From: Lewinella sp. JB7
GTDB lineage: Bacteria > Bacteroidota > Bacteroidia > Chitinophagales > Saprospiraceae
NCBI RefSeq assembly: GCF_024297185.1
Contig: NZ_JANCTD010000006.1
Span: forward strand, 124,001 to 188,000
DNA length: 64,000 bases
Reading direction: 5' to 3'
Positions 7,435 through 16,811 of this stretch are shown piece after piece. The position numbers and the translations under genes are program-made. The notes under the pieces were generated by a model. That model did not search any database. It was given only the letters and a program-made list of their open reading frames with translations, and was not told the origin of the DNA. The first letter of the stretch is position 1, and each line of letters opens with the position of its first letter.

Positions 7435-9978
7435 ATGAGATTAAGCTTTATCGTTTTCTGTTTCGGTTGCCTGTTGGGTGCTCCCGCCCTTTACGCCCAG
7501 ACGGACTCCCTGGAACTGCCGGTGTTCGACTACTCCGAGCCGCAGACCTACGAAATCGGGGGGATCAAAATCGAGGGCGCCTACTTCGCCGAGCAAAACG
7601 CCATCATCGGCGTGACCGGCCTGAGCGTCGGTCAGGAAGTGCGGATCCCCGGACCCGACATCCCCCGGGCCATCAAGAATCTGTGGCGCCTGCGGCTGTT
7701 CACCAATGTATCCATCGAGGAGGAAAAGACCATCGGCGACGTGATCTTCCTGATCGTACGGGTCGAGGAACGCCCCCGTTTTCTGCGCCACAGCTTCACC
7801 GGCGCCAAACAGGGCCGTCACGACGACCTGAACGAGGAAGTGAATAAATTCATCGTGCGGGGGGGTATCGTAACCGAAGACGCGAAGGTGAACGCCGCCG
7901 AGGCCATCCGCAACTACTACGTGGAGAAGGGTTACCTCGACGCCGCCGTCACCGTGGAAGAGATTCAGGATACCAGCCGGGCTAACTCCGTCCGCCTGGT
8001 TTTTGACGTCGACCGCAACGAGCGGGTAAAGATCGCCGACATCAACTTCATCGGCAACGAGGCCGTCAAGGACAGCAAGCTGAAGAAGAAGATGAAGGAG
8101 ACGAACGAGAAGAGCAAACTCTTCAAGTCCTCGAAGTTCCGCCCCGAGGAATTCGAATCCGACAAGGATGCCGTCATCGCGTTCTACAACACCCTCGGGT
8201 ACCGCGATGCCCGCATCCTGGACGATAGCGTGTACCGCAACGATAAGGGCGATCTGGTCATCGACATCCGGGTCAACGAGGGCAACCAGTACTACTTCCG
8301 CAACATCCAGTGGAAGGGCAACTCCATCTACGACAACGAAACCCTGTCGCGCGTCCTCGGCATCAAGAAGGGCGACATCTACAACGAGGAGGAACTACAG
8401 ACCCGGCTGAACTTCAGCCAGGACAACGCCGACGTCTCCTCCCTGTACATGGACAACGGTTACCTGTTCTTCAACGTCGACCCCATCGAGGTGGCGATCG
8501 AGGGCGACTCCATTGACCTGGAAATGCGGATCTTCGAGGGCCCGCAGGCCACCATCGATAAGGTCGTGATCAACGGTAACGACCGCACCCACGAGCACGT
8601 GATCCGCCGGGAGGTCTTCACCCGGCCGGGGGAGAAGTTCAGCCGCTCCGACATCATTCGTTCCCAGCGGCAGATCATCGGGTTGGGCTACTTCAACCAG
8701 GAAACCCTGGGCATCGAAACGCCCGTGAACCCCGACCGCGGAACGGTCGACATCATTTACACCGTGGAAGAAAAACCCAGCGATCAGCTCGAACTGAGTG
8801 CCGGCTGGGGCGGACGGCGCGGCGTGATCGGCACCCTCGGGGTTACCTTCAACAACTTCAGCCTCCGCAACCTCTTCAACCGCGAAGCCTGGCATCCCCT
8901 GCCGCAGGGCGACGGGCAGCGGCTCTCGCTGCGCGCACAGACCAACGGTCGTTTCTACCAGAGCTACAACGCCAGCATCACCGAGCCCTGGCTGGGCGGT
9001 AAGCGGCCCACCTCCCTGTCCGTATCGGCCTTCTACAACAAGTACGACTTCGGCACTAGCACGGTGGCCCGCAAACTCATCATTCAGCAGGCTTCGGTAA
9101 GTCTGGGTACCCGCCTGCGCTGGCCCGACGACAACTTCGTGTTCCGGACCGGCCTCAACCTGCAGACCCTGACCCTGGATAACTGGGGCGAGCTGTTCAC
9201 CACTGACCAGAACGAACGGGTCACGACGGGCAATTACAACAACTTCAGCCTGCAGTTCTCGCTGTCGCGCAACACGGCTACCGACCCGATCTTCCCCCGT
9301 CAGGGATCCAACATCGAACTGTCTATCCAGGCCACGCCGCCCTACCGCAGCCTCGGCATCCGCAACGACCCGGAGAATCTGGAAACCGTGGAGGAACGCT
9401 TCCGCTACGTCGAATACCACAAGTGGCGGTTGAACGCCGAGTGGTACACCCCGCTGACCGGTAAGCTCATTCTGAAGACCCAGGCCAAGATCGGCTACCT
9501 CGGCGCCTACGACGACGCGGTGGGCGTGAGCCCCTTCGAGCGCTTCCAGCTGGGAGGCGACGGCGTAAACAACCAGCAGTTTGCCTTTGCCGGGGTGGAC
9601 ATCATCAGTCTGCGCGGTTACGAGATCGAGGACCTGACGAACAACTTCGTCTACGACGCGGCATCCGGCGGCAACCGTAAGATCGCCACGCCCATCTTCA
9701 GCAAGTACACCGTGGAACTCCGCTACCCCCTGTCGCTCAATCCTTCGAGTACCATCTTCGTACTCGCCTTTGCCCAGGGCGGCAATGCCTGGCGCACCTC
9801 CCGCGACTTCAACCCCTTCGACCTTAAGCGGAGCGTTGGTCTCGGAGCCCGGGTCTTCCTGCCCATGTTCGGTACCCTCGGCTTCGACTGGGGCTACGGC
9901 TTCGATAAGGACGTGGACTTCACCGAAAACAACAAGCTGAGCACCTTCAACATCATTCTGGGCTTCGAACCCGAGTAA
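7435..9978 (+). CDS. bamA: Outer membrane protein assembly factor BamA
   Basis: 847 residues. Signal peptide (LLGAPALYA), a series of POTRA domains over about residues 40-440 (for example IGGIKIEGAYFAEQNA, VKIADINFIGNEAVKDSKLKKKM, TIDKVVINGNDRTHEHVIRRE), then an Omp85 beta-barrel with the loop-6 LRGYE motif near residue 725 and a terminal strand ending in F (TFNIILGFEPE). It inserts beta-barrel proteins into the outer membrane. The length and POTRA count fit BamA rather than TamA. A second, smaller Omp85 protein is encoded at 13853. The gene ends at a strong bidirectional terminator. Confidence 0.95.
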   Translation: MRLSFIVFCFGCLLGAPALYAQTDSLELPVFDYSEPQTYEIGGIKIEGAYFAEQNAIIGVTGLSVGQEVRIPGPDIPRAIKNLWRLRLFTNVSIEEEKTIGDVIFLIVRVEERPRFLRHSFTGAKQGRHDDLNEEVNKFIVRGGIVTEDAKVNAAEAIRNYYVEKGYLDAAVTVEEIQDTSRANSVRLVFDVDRNERVKIADINFIGNEAVKDSKLKKKMKETNEKSKLFKSSKFRPEEFESDKDAVIAFYNTLGYRDARILDDSVYRNDKGDLVIDIRVNEGNQYYFRNIQWKGNSIYDNETLSRVLGIKKGDIYNEEELQTRLNFSQDNADVSSLYMDNGYLFFNVDPIEVAIEGDSIDLEMRIFEGPQATIDKVVINGNDRTHEHVIRREVFTRPGEKFSRSDIIRSQRQIIGLGYFNQETLGIETPVNPDRGTVDIIYTVEEKPSDQLELSAGWGGRRGVIGTLGVTFNNFSLRNLFNREAWHPLPQGDGQRLSLRAQTNGRFYQSYNASITEPWLGGKRPTSLSVSAFYNKYDFGTSTVARKLIIQQASVSLGTRLRWPDDNFVFRTGLNLQTLTLDNWGELFTTDQNERVTTGNYNNFSLQFSLSRNTATDPIFPRQGSNIELSIQATPPYRSLGIRNDPENLETVEERFRYVEYHKWRLNAEWYTPLTGKLILKTQAKIGYLGAYDDAVGVSPFERFQLGGDGVNNQQFAFAGVDIISLRGYEIEDLTNNFVYDAASGGNRKIATPIFSKYTVELRYPLSLNPSSTIFVLAFAQGGNAWRTSRDFNPFDLKRSVGLGARVFLPMFGTLGFDWGYGFDKDVDFTENNKLSTFNIILGFEPE

Positions 9979-10007
9979 GCCCACCGGTGCCGCGCCGGAG
10001 ACTACAA

Positions 10008-10050
10008 AAAAAGCCCCCCCGCCGACGTGCCGTCGGCGGGGGGGCTTTTT
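10008..10050. terminator. Bidirectional intrinsic terminator between bamA and hppD
   Basis: A 19-bp perfect stem: AAAAAGCCCCCCCGCCGAC at 10008-10026 pairs with its complement at 10032-10050, loop GTGCC. Flanking A and T runs give a U-tract in both directions, suiting the two convergent genes. Confidence 0.93.
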
Positions 10051-10070
10051 ATTCCGTACTACCTGATCGG

Positions 10071-11192
10071 TTACAGGGTACCCCGCAGCTCCTGTTCCCG
10101 CTCGATGGCTTCGAAGAGCGCCTTGAAGTTGCCCTTGCCGAAACTGGTGGCTCCCTTACGCTGAATGATCTCGTAGAACACCGTGGGGCGGCTGCCGATG
10201 GGGCGGGTGAAGATCTGGAGCAGGTAGCCCTCGTCGTCGCGGTCGACCAGGATACCCAGCTCCCGCAGCGGTTCGATGGCCTCGTCGATCTTCCCTACGC
10301 GGTCGAGCAGGTCGTCGTAGTAGGTCGCGGGCACCCGCAGGAATTCGATGCCGCGGTTGCGCAGGGCGGTCACGGTCTTGACGATATCGTCGGTCGCTAC
10401 TGCGATGTGCTGAATGCCGGGACCGCCATGGAATTCCAGGTACTCCTCGATCTGCGATTTCTTGAGGCCCGGGGCGGGTTCGTTGATCGGGAACTTGATG
10501 CGGCCGTTCCCGTTGGACATCACCTTGCTCATCAGGGCGGTGTACTTGGTACTGATGTCCTTGTCGTCAAAACTGACCAGCTGGCGGAACCCGAGCACGT
10601 CGGCGTACCACTGCACCCACTTATTCATCTCACCCTCGGCGACGTTGGCGACCATGTGGTCGATGTACTTCAGTCCGACGGGTTCGGTACGGTAGTCGGG
10701 CTCCCAGGCAACGAATCCGGGCAGAAAGACTCCCGTGTAGTTGGAGCGCTCGACGAAGATGTGCACGACGTCGCCGTAGCTTTTGACCGCCGACCGGACC
10801 GTCGTACCGTGATCGTCCGATTCTTCCCGCGGCTCGAAGTGAGACTCCGCGCCCCGCTCGATCGCCGTCCGGTAGGCTTCCGTGGCGTCATCCACCCAGA
10901 GGGCTACCGTACGCACGGTGTCCCCGTGGGTATCGATGAGCTTTCCGATGTCGGTACCGGGCACGAGGGGGGTGGTCAGGACGAGGCGAATCTTATCCTG
11001 CACCAGTACGTACGACTCGCGGTCGCGCACGCCGGTCGACAGCCCGGCGTAGGCCAGCGGCTGGAAACCCATGGCGGCCTGGTAGAACAGGGCGGACTGG
11101 CGGGCGTTGCCGACCAGCATTTCCATGTAGTCGGTTCCGTTGATGGGAAAGGCGTCGGTGGTGGTAGCGGGGCTGGGTGCGGACTGGGTCAT
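10071..11192 (-). CDS. hppD: 4-hydroxyphenylpyruvate dioxygenase
   Basis: 373 residues, full length. Two vicinal-oxygen-chelate halves: the N-terminal half starts with GTDYMEMLVGNARQSALFYQAAMGF, and the C-terminal half carries the three iron ligands H179 (YIDHMVANV), H262 (IQHIAVATDD) and E341 (FYEIIQRKG). The enzyme converts 4-hydroxyphenylpyruvate to homogentisate in tyrosine breakdown. No homogentisate dioxygenase gene is next to it in this window. A near-consensus promoter lies 37-67 bp upstream of the start. Confidence 0.97.
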   Translation of the reverse strand: MTQSAPSPATTTDAFPINGTDYMEMLVGNARQSALFYQAAMGFQPLAYAGLSTGVRDRESYVLVQDKIRLVLTTPLVPGTDIGKLIDTHGDTVRTVALWVDDATEAYRTAIERGAESHFEPREESDDHGTTVRSAVKSYGDVVHIFVERSNYTGVFLPGFVAWEPDYRTEPVGLKYIDHMVANVAEGEMNKWVQWYADVLGFRQLVSFDDKDISTKYTALMSKVMSNGNGRIKFPINEPAPGLKKSQIEEYLEFHGGPGIQHIAVATDDIVKTVTALRNRGIEFLRVPATYYDDLLDRVGKIDEAIEPLRELGILVDRDDEGYLLQIFTRPIGSRPTVFYEIIQRKGATSFGKGNFKALFEAIEREQELRGTL

Positions 11193-11228
11193 GATCGTAT
11201 TTTATTGCTTTGACAACTATTGCCGGGG

Positions 11229-11259
11229 CAAAGTTAGTCCGTTTCGGCATCTTTTACAA
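11229..11259 (-). promoter_or_regulatory. hppD promoter
   Basis: On the minus strand TTG, 20 bp, then TAACTTTG, matching the Bacteroidota -33/-7 consensus exactly. The predicted start of transcription leaves a leader of about 30 nt before the hppD ATG. Confidence 0.75.
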
Positions 11260-11304
11260 GTAGGCGACGAAACCACCTTTTCGCGCCCGGGTTGTTAGGG
11301 CAGT

Positions 11305-12030
11305 ATGCTTTTAAAGACGCGTGGCATCATATTTCGCAGTACCAAGTACGGGGATTCATCACTCATTCTGGAGGTGTATACCGAAGAGCGGGGCATCCGC
11401 AAGTACATCGTAAGCGGCGTACGCAAGGCCCGCAGTTCGACCCCGGCCAGTAAGTTACAACTCATGAATCTGGTCGACCTGATTGCCTACGAGCGCCCCG
11501 GCAAGGAACTGACGCGACTGAAGGAGGTGCAGCCGGCCCTGATCTATACCCGTATTCCCTTCGAGGTGGAGCGGGGCACCATCGGGCTCTTCATGCTGGA
11601 GGTGGCCCGCAACAGCATTCGGGAAGCGGAACAAAATCCGGCGCTGTTCGCCTTCCTCTTTGACTCCTTCGCCTTTCTGGATACGACGAGCGGCCCCACC
11701 AACAACTTTCACCTGCACTTCCTGCTCGAACTGACGGCTCACCTGGGTTTTCTTCCGTCCGGAGATCAGGGCCCCGCCACTCCCCTCTTCGACCTGCGGG
11801 AAGGACAGTTCATCGGCGGCTTCCCCGGGCATACGGAGTACCTGGCCGACGCCCGTGCCGCTCTGATGTACCGACTGCTCCACGCCGATCGACGGGAGCT
11901 GGCTACCATCAAGACCAGTCGGGAGGAACGTTCCGGTCTGCTCACGGACCTGCTGCGGTATTACCGTTACCACATCGAGGGCATGAAGGAGATCAATTCC
12001 CTGGGCATTTTACGCACGGTGATGAGTTGA
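11305..12030 (+). CDS. recO: DNA repair protein RecO
   Basis: 241 residues, normal length. N-terminal OB-fold (LLKTRGIIFRSTKYGDSSLILEVYTEERG) followed by the helical C-terminal domain (LFDLREGQFIGG, then LLRYYRYHIEGM). RecO loads RecA onto SSB-coated single-stranded DNA with RecR in gap repair. It contains no cysteine, so it lacks the zinc finger found in some RecO proteins. lnt starts 46 bp downstream and the tamA-like gene follows, all on the plus strand. Confidence 0.93.
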   Translation: MLLKTRGIIFRSTKYGDSSLILEVYTEERGIRKYIVSGVRKARSSTPASKLQLMNLVDLIAYERPGKELTRLKEVQPALIYTRIPFEVERGTIGLFMLEVARNSIREAEQNPALFAFLFDSFAFLDTTSGPTNNFHLHFLLELTAHLGFLPSGDQGPATPLFDLREGQFIGGFPGHTEYLADARAALMYRLLHADRRELATIKTSREERSGLLTDLLRYYRYHIEGMKEINSLGILRTVMS

Positions 12031-12064
12031 CCGGCCGGCGGGGCACGGGTGCCGGTCTGCGGGC

Positions 12065-12072
12065 TATATTCG
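12065..12072 (+). promoter_or_regulatory. -7 box directly before lnt
   Basis: TATATTCG (one mismatch to TAnnTTTG) ends 4 nt before the lnt ATG, which would give a leaderless transcript. No -33 element was found at the right spacing. Confidence 0.35.
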
Positions 12073-12076
12073 CGGC

Positions 12077-13843
12077 ATGTCACCCAGGACCCGAAACTAC
12101 TCCGGCATAATCCTATTACTGCTCGCCGCGGTAGTGGGCTACGTGATGTACGATCGTACACAGCGGGAGGACTTATGGGGCTACCTACCGCTCGCTCTGT
12201 ACCTCTTTTCGTGGCTCGGGGCGACCCTGCTGTTCACCGCCAAGCAAGCGCCGGACGATCGTCGGTACTTCTACCTTTCCACGGCCAGCGGGGTATTACT
12301 CGGGCTCGGCTTTCCCGGTTACCTGCCCCTCCCCTTCCTGCTGTTGATCGCCTGGGTACCCCTGTTGCTGGTCCAGCGTGCGGAACTGTCCTCCCGCGCG
12401 ATCTTTCTGCACGGGTTCAATGCCTTTCTGCTCTACAATATACTGGCGACCTTCTGGGTCACCAATACCGCCTTTGCCGCCGGCCTCTTTGCCGTAGCGG
12501 TCAACAGTCTGCTGATGTGCATCCCCTGGATGCTCTTCCACTGGACGAGCCGGGTGTCGCCGCGGGTGTCCTACCTTTCCCTCATCGCCTTCTGGCTGAG
12601 CTTCGAGCATCTGCACTATAACTGGTCACTCAACTGGCCGTGGCTCACCCTCGGCAACGGCTTTGCCCAGTATCCCGCCCTCATCCAGTGGTACGAAGTG
12701 ACCGGCGTACTGGGAGGAAGCGCCTGGATCCTCGCGGTAAACTGGCTGGTCCTGCGTTTTTACCTGCCCCGCCGGCCGAGTTTTTCCTGGTCGCTCGCGG
12801 CCGCGGTCGTCCTGCCGGTGGCCGGTTCGCTGCTCCGGTACGCAACCTACACGCCCCCGCCCGGGGAGACGATCTCCGTGAGTGCCATCCAGCCCAACTT
12901 CGAGCCCCACTACGAGAAGTTTGCGGGCACCCAGGCGCAGCAACTGGCCACTTTTGTATCGCTGAGCCGGGAAGCGCTGCAAGGGGCTTCCGGACCGGTG
13001 GACTACCTACTCCTGCCCGAAACCAGCTTTTCGAACGTGGACGAGACCGTGGCAAACACCGCTCCCGCGCTCCGCGCCCTTCTGCAGGAGCTGCCGGCCG
13101 AACGGGTCCGCTACCTCGTCACCGGTATCAGCAGCTACTACCGTTTCCAGCCCGGAGAAGCGGTTACCGATGCCGTACGCTACTACCCTTCCCGGGACGG
13201 CGGAGAGGTCGCCCTGGAAGCCCTCAACGGCGCGGTGCAAATCGACCTTGACAGCCGGGAGTTCCAGACTTACCGCAAGGGGGTTTTCGTACCGGGGGCG
13301 GAAAGTTTTCCCTTCCGCGATGTCCTTTTTTTCCTGGAACCGCTCGTGAATAGTCTGGGGGGAACGGTGGCCGGCCTGGGCAGCCAGTCGGCTCGCACCC
13401 CGTTGGTGGGGGAACGTGCCCGGGTGGCCCCTGTCATCTGTTACGAGAGCGTGTTCGGGGAGTACTTTACGGACTACATCCGCGAAGGGGCACAGGCCGT
13501 TTTCGTCATGACCAACGACGGATGGTGGGACAATACCGCCGGCCACCGGCAACACCTTTACTTTTCTAGTTTACGGGCCATCGAAACCCGGCGGGCGGTC
13601 GTGCGGTCGGCCAACATGGGCGCCTGTGCGTTCATCGACCAGCGGGGGCATATCCAGTCGCGGACCTACTACGACGAGCGGGGTTACCTCAACGGAACGC
13701 TGCGCTTGAACGATGCCGTCACCCCCTACGTGCGCTTCGGCGACATCATCGCCCGGGTGGCGCTACTCCTGGCCGCGATGTGCCTGCTTTCCAACATCGC
13801 GCGTACGCTAAGGCAGCGGAGCGGGGCGTTGGAAGAAGACTAA
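12077..13843 (+). CDS. lnt: Apolipoprotein N-acyltransferase
   Basis: 588 residues. An N-terminal block of hydrophobic membrane segments (about residues 8-260) precedes a periplasmic nitrilase-like domain with the Glu of LLPETSF, the Lys of the TYRKGVFVPGAE loop and the Cys of PVICYESVFGEYF, the catalytic triad of the family. A C-terminal membrane segment (IIARVALLLAAMCLL) follows. It adds the third acyl chain to lipoprotein N-termini. At 588 residues it is somewhat longer than the E. coli enzyme. It lies 46 bp after recO and 9 bp before the tamA-like gene. Confidence 0.93.
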   Translation: MSPRTRNYSGIILLLLAAVVGYVMYDRTQREDLWGYLPLALYLFSWLGATLLFTAKQAPDDRRYFYLSTASGVLLGLGFPGYLPLPFLLLIAWVPLLLVQRAELSSRAIFLHGFNAFLLYNILATFWVTNTAFAAGLFAVAVNSLLMCIPWMLFHWTSRVSPRVSYLSLIAFWLSFEHLHYNWSLNWPWLTLGNGFAQYPALIQWYEVTGVLGGSAWILAVNWLVLRFYLPRRPSFSWSLAAAVVLPVAGSLLRYATYTPPPGETISVSAIQPNFEPHYEKFAGTQAQQLATFVSLSREALQGASGPVDYLLLPETSFSNVDETVANTAPALRALLQELPAERVRYLVTGISSYYRFQPGEAVTDAVRYYPSRDGGEVALEALNGAVQIDLDSREFQTYRKGVFVPGAESFPFRDVLFFLEPLVNSLGGTVAGLGSQSARTPLVGERARVAPVICYESVFGEYFTDYIREGAQAVFVMTNDGWWDNTAGHRQHLYFSSLRAIETRRAVVRSANMGACAFIDQRGHIQSRTYYDERGYLNGTLRLNDAVTPYVRFGDIIARVALLLAAMCLLSNIARTLRQRSGALEED

Positions 13844-13852
13844 GCTCCCGGC

Positions 13853-15607
13853 ATGCGTTTCCTTGTACTGTTCTTGCTCTTCGTGGCCAACGTCCGTACG
13901 GCGGGGGCGCAGGAGCAAAGAGTATACGCCCTCCAGCCGGAAGCAACCGATTTTCAGTGGACCGATGCGCTACCACCGAGTTTTGCGGATTCCCAGGCCG
14001 TGGTGCAGTACCTCGCCGATTGGCAGCAACGGAACTATGATCGGGGCTACTGGGAAGCCTCGGTAGATACGCTCTTTGCCCCCGATAGCCTGACGATGAC
14101 CGCCGTGCTGCACCGGGGCCCCGCTTACCGGTGGGCATCCGTATCCCTTCCCGACGACCCCCGGGTACGGGCCTGGGCCCGCCGGGCCGGTTACCGGGCC
14201 CGGCGCTTCGCGAACGGCCGCCCGTTGTCTCCGAACGACTGGACGAGGGTACGGGACAGCATCGTTTCGCGGGCGGCTACGGCGGGCTACCCCTTTGCGT
14301 CGGCCGCGCTTACCGACCTCCGGTGGGTGGCGCCGGGGGAAGTATCCGCCACGGTGGACGTGCGTACCGGTCCCCGGGTGCGGATCGGGGAACTGCGAAT
14401 ACCGGACGGCGTACGGGTACGAACCCTTTTCATGGAACGGTACCTGGGACTATCGCCGGGAGAGCCCTACTCCCAACGCAGCGTACGACGGATCCGTGAA
14501 CGTCTGGCCCAGCTTCCGTACCTGACGGTGCAGGGGTCCCCGATCGTTAGTTTCCGCGACAGCCTGGCCTACATCGATCTTCCTCTGGAGCGGCGGCCGG
14601 CCAGTCGGTTCGATTTCGTCATCGGAGTACTTCCCAACAGTAACCAAACGGGGAAGCTGCTGATCACCGGCGAGCTTAACGGCGAGCTCTACAACGGCTT
14701 CGGGCAGGGGGAACGCATTGCCGCCCGCTTCGAACAACTGAAACCGCAAACGCAGGAGCTGCAGCTCGGACTCGACTATCCCTTCCTGTTCGGCCTTCCC
14801 TTCGGCGTGGAGGGAGAACTGGAGCTGTACCGCCGCGACACTTCCTTTCTGAACCTGGGCTGGCACCTGGCCGCGACCTACCTGCGGCAGGGCAACGACC
14901 GGCTCTCCGCCTTCTGGGAACAGCGCAGTACGATCGTCCCCGGACTGGACAGCGCCCGCCTGGTCAACGGGCAACTTCCGGATACGCTGGGCGTGAGTCG
15001 GTCCCTATTCGGGCTGCAGCTCCGCCGTACCCGAACCGATCGCCGGTTCAGTCCGCGCAACGGCTACGCCATCGACGTCAGTGCCGCGGCCGGCTTCCGC
15101 CGCTTACGTAACCTGGACTTTACGGGGGAAGTGGCCGATAGTCTAGGACGGCGCAGCGCCCAGTATCAGTTAACGGCGGCGGCGGACTTCTACCTCGAGC
15201 CGCTGGTGGGCACCGTGCTTTACCTGGGGCTACGTGCCCGGGCACTGCTTACCGGGCGGGAAGTGCTGGCCAACGAACAATTCCGGCTCGGCGGCGCGCG
15301 CCTACTGCGGGGATTTGACGAACAACAGATTTTCGCCACGGACTACCAGGTCTTCACCGCCGAGTACCGCCTGTTGCTCGGGGAGCGCGCCTTCCTGTAT
15401 GCCTTTGCCGATGTGGCCCGGGTAAACGGACGCAGCTCCGCCCGCCCTGAATTACCGATCGACTATCCCCGTGGTTTCGGGGCGGGCGTAAACTTCGAGA
15501 CGCGGGCGGGCATCTTCGGGTTGAGTCTGGCCCTCGGCGCCCGTAGCGGGCAGCCCGTGGACCTTGGGGCCCCGAAAGTACACCTGGGTTACGTGAGTGT
15601 GTTCTAG
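13853..15607 (+). CDS. TamA-like Omp85 family outer membrane protein
   Basis: 584 residues. Signal peptide (LFLLFVANVRTAGA), a periplasmic region of about 200 residues consistent with two or three POTRA domains (GEVSATVDVRTGPRVRIGELRIP), then an Omp85 barrel with the conserved LLRGFDEQQ of loop 6 around residue 483 and terminal strand VHLGYVSVF. It is much shorter than BamA, as expected for TamA or other accessory Omp85 proteins; no TamB gene is in view, so the exact role is open. The ATG is 9 bp after lnt, so the two are cotranscribed. Its 3' end overlaps the convergent GDCCVxC gene by 4 nt. Confidence 0.85.
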   Translation: MRFLVLFLLFVANVRTAGAQEQRVYALQPEATDFQWTDALPPSFADSQAVVQYLADWQQRNYDRGYWEASVDTLFAPDSLTMTAVLHRGPAYRWASVSLPDDPRVRAWARRAGYRARRFANGRPLSPNDWTRVRDSIVSRAATAGYPFASAALTDLRWVAPGEVSATVDVRTGPRVRIGELRIPDGVRVRTLFMERYLGLSPGEPYSQRSVRRIRERLAQLPYLTVQGSPIVSFRDSLAYIDLPLERRPASRFDFVIGVLPNSNQTGKLLITGELNGELYNGFGQGERIAARFEQLKPQTQELQLGLDYPFLFGLPFGVEGELELYRRDTSFLNLGWHLAATYLRQGNDRLSAFWEQRSTIVPGLDSARLVNGQLPDTLGVSRSLFGLQLRRTRTDRRFSPRNGYAIDVSAAAGFRRLRNLDFTGEVADSLGRRSAQYQLTAAADFYLEPLVGTVLYLGLRARALLTGREVLANEQFRLGGARLLRGFDEQQIFATDYQVFTAEYRLLLGERAFLYAFADVARVNGRSSARPELPIDYPRGFGAGVNFETRAGIFGLSLALGARSGQPVDLGAPKVHLGYVSVF

Positions 15608-15834
15608 CTCTTCGTCGTGCAGCACCTTCCGCCGTCAGCCTGAATGGGCGGACAGGGTACGGTACCGTAGCTACAGAATACGCAACAGTCGCCGGCGGTC
15701 GGTTTCAGCAGCGTTTCACAGCCTTCACATTCGTAAAAGTACTGGCAGGCGTCGGTCGGCATCGTCTCTTCCTTCTCGTATTGGCATACCGGGCAGGTGA
15801 TGGTGGAGAGGAGGGTAGGTTCCATATTGGTCAT
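15604..15834 (-). CDS. GDCCVxC domain-containing small metal-binding protein
   Basis: 76 residues with 11 cysteines: CPVC near the N-terminus, a CEGC pair, then the defining GDCCVFCSYG stretch. The family is named for GDCCVxC and includes selenoprotein forms; here all positions are cysteine. In Bacteroidota it is usually found in mercury-resistance operons after merTP, and here it is the last gene of such an operon, 2 bp after the collapsed reductase. A role in binding mercury or another soft metal is inferred; the biochemistry is not established. It overlaps the convergent TamA-like gene by 4 nt. Confidence 0.85.
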   Translation of the reverse strand: MTNMEPTLLSTITCPVCQYEKEETMPTDACQYFYECEGCETLLKPTAGDCCVFCSYGTVPCPPIQADGGRCCTTKS

Positions 15835-15836
15835 AG

Positions 15837-16181
15837 TTAGAGCATATACGTCAAGTCGGACGCCATGGTAGGGTAAGCGAAGATCATGGTCCTGAGCTCT
15901 TTCGTGGTCATTGCGGTTCGTATGGCCATAATGTCCTGCCAGTTGATCTCGGGTACGGTCGTTATGCCCTTACCCTTCAGGCGTTGGGCAAAGTCACGGA
16001 CCTCCGTTGCCCCAATGATGATCATTTTCGGATCACAGCCCCTGAGCGCACAGGTTCCTCCGTAGGGCAACTCATCGGTAATACCCACGGTAAGACCCTT
16101 AGCCGCACACTTATTGGCAACGGTCATACCGGCCATTCCGGAGCCGATGACGTCGTACGTCCTGTTGATTTGCTCACTCAT
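15837..16181 (-). pseudogene. Internally deleted mercuric-reductase-like flavoprotein
   Basis: An intact 114-codon frame made of the two ends of a pyridine nucleotide-disulfide oxidoreductase of about 450 residues. Residues 1-67 carry the FAD dinucleotide fold (DVIGSGMAGMTVANKCA) and the redox-active disulfide site (YGGTCALRGCDPK). The last 25 or so (TTKELRTMIFAYPTMASDLTYML) match the extreme C-terminus of the dimerisation domain. The NAD(P) domain and most of the FAD and interface regions are missing, joined in frame. The glycine-rich strand also reads DVIGSG where relatives have DVIVIGSG, a second loss of two residues. It overlaps the merTP stop by 8 nt. It cannot be a working reductase; a residual thiol role cannot be excluded. 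Confidence 0.8.
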
Positions 16182-16785
16182 GATTCTCCGTTGCTGTGTA
16201 CCCCGTACGGTTAATGGCCTCCAGGATTTGCTGCGCGTCGACCTGGGTGGAATCGTAAGTCACCACGGTATTTCCCCTATCGTAGCTGGCCTTTACGGTG
16301 AGGATACCCGTCAGTTTATTCAACTCGCTTTCCACGTGGCCCTCACAGCCCGCGCAGGTCATCCCCTCCACCGTGAACTCCGTTTCCGCAACATTACTCT
16401 GCTGCACGTACACGACTTCCCTGACCGGCCGGGGATAAAACGCTTTAGCGTAGTACGGAAAGCTGAGCATCAGCGCGACGACGGCCGTGGTAATTCCCAG
16501 AAAGCTTCTGGACCGGAAGAATCCCGGCTGCGGATCATCATCACAGGCACAGGCGATCTCCTGTTCCGTGCGGGGCCTCAACGCCTGGTACCAGGCGACC
16601 CCCAGCATCACCACCGTGATGCCGATCAGATAAAGGCGATAGGGGTCCATCCACGCAAAGGTTGCCGCCATACCACTCGTGCCCGCCAGCACCGCGAGTA
16701 CGGGGGTGATGCAGCAGATGGACGCGGCAGCGGCCGTCAGCAGTCCCGCGAAGGCCGCTTTACCAGGACGTTTAATCAAATCCAT
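16174..16785 (-). CDS. merTP: Mercuric transport protein MerTP (fused MerT-MerP)
   Basis: 203 residues from the chosen ATG. The MerT part has three hydrophobic segments with the SICCITPVL cysteine pair in the first and an ACACDDD pair between the second and third. It is joined to a C-terminal heavy-metal-associated domain with MTCAGCEGHV, like MerP. The family moves Hg(II) into the cytoplasm for reduction. The frame is open 19 codons further upstream, but that would overlap the regulator gene; starting at MDLIKRPGKAAFAG leaves a 26-bp gap and a normal N-terminus. Second gene of the operon, after the ArsR regulator. Confidence 0.88.
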   Translation of the reverse strand: MDLIKRPGKAAFAGLLTAAAASICCITPVLAVLAGTSGMAATFAWMDPYRLYLIGITVVMLGVAWYQALRPRTEQEIACACDDDPQPGFFRSRSFLGITTAVVALMLSFPYYAKAFYPRPVREVVYVQQSNVAETEFTVEGMTCAGCEGHVESELNKLTGILTVKASYDRGNTVVTYDSTQVDAQQILEAINRTGYTATENHE

Positions 16786-16811
16786 ACGATTACAATTTTT
16801 GGCATTCCGAA

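Noticed and set aside
8395-9984. 529-codon minus-strand frame opposite bamA
   Set aside because: Shadow frame of low-complexity Val/Gly/Glu composition; the bamA barrel frame is certain.
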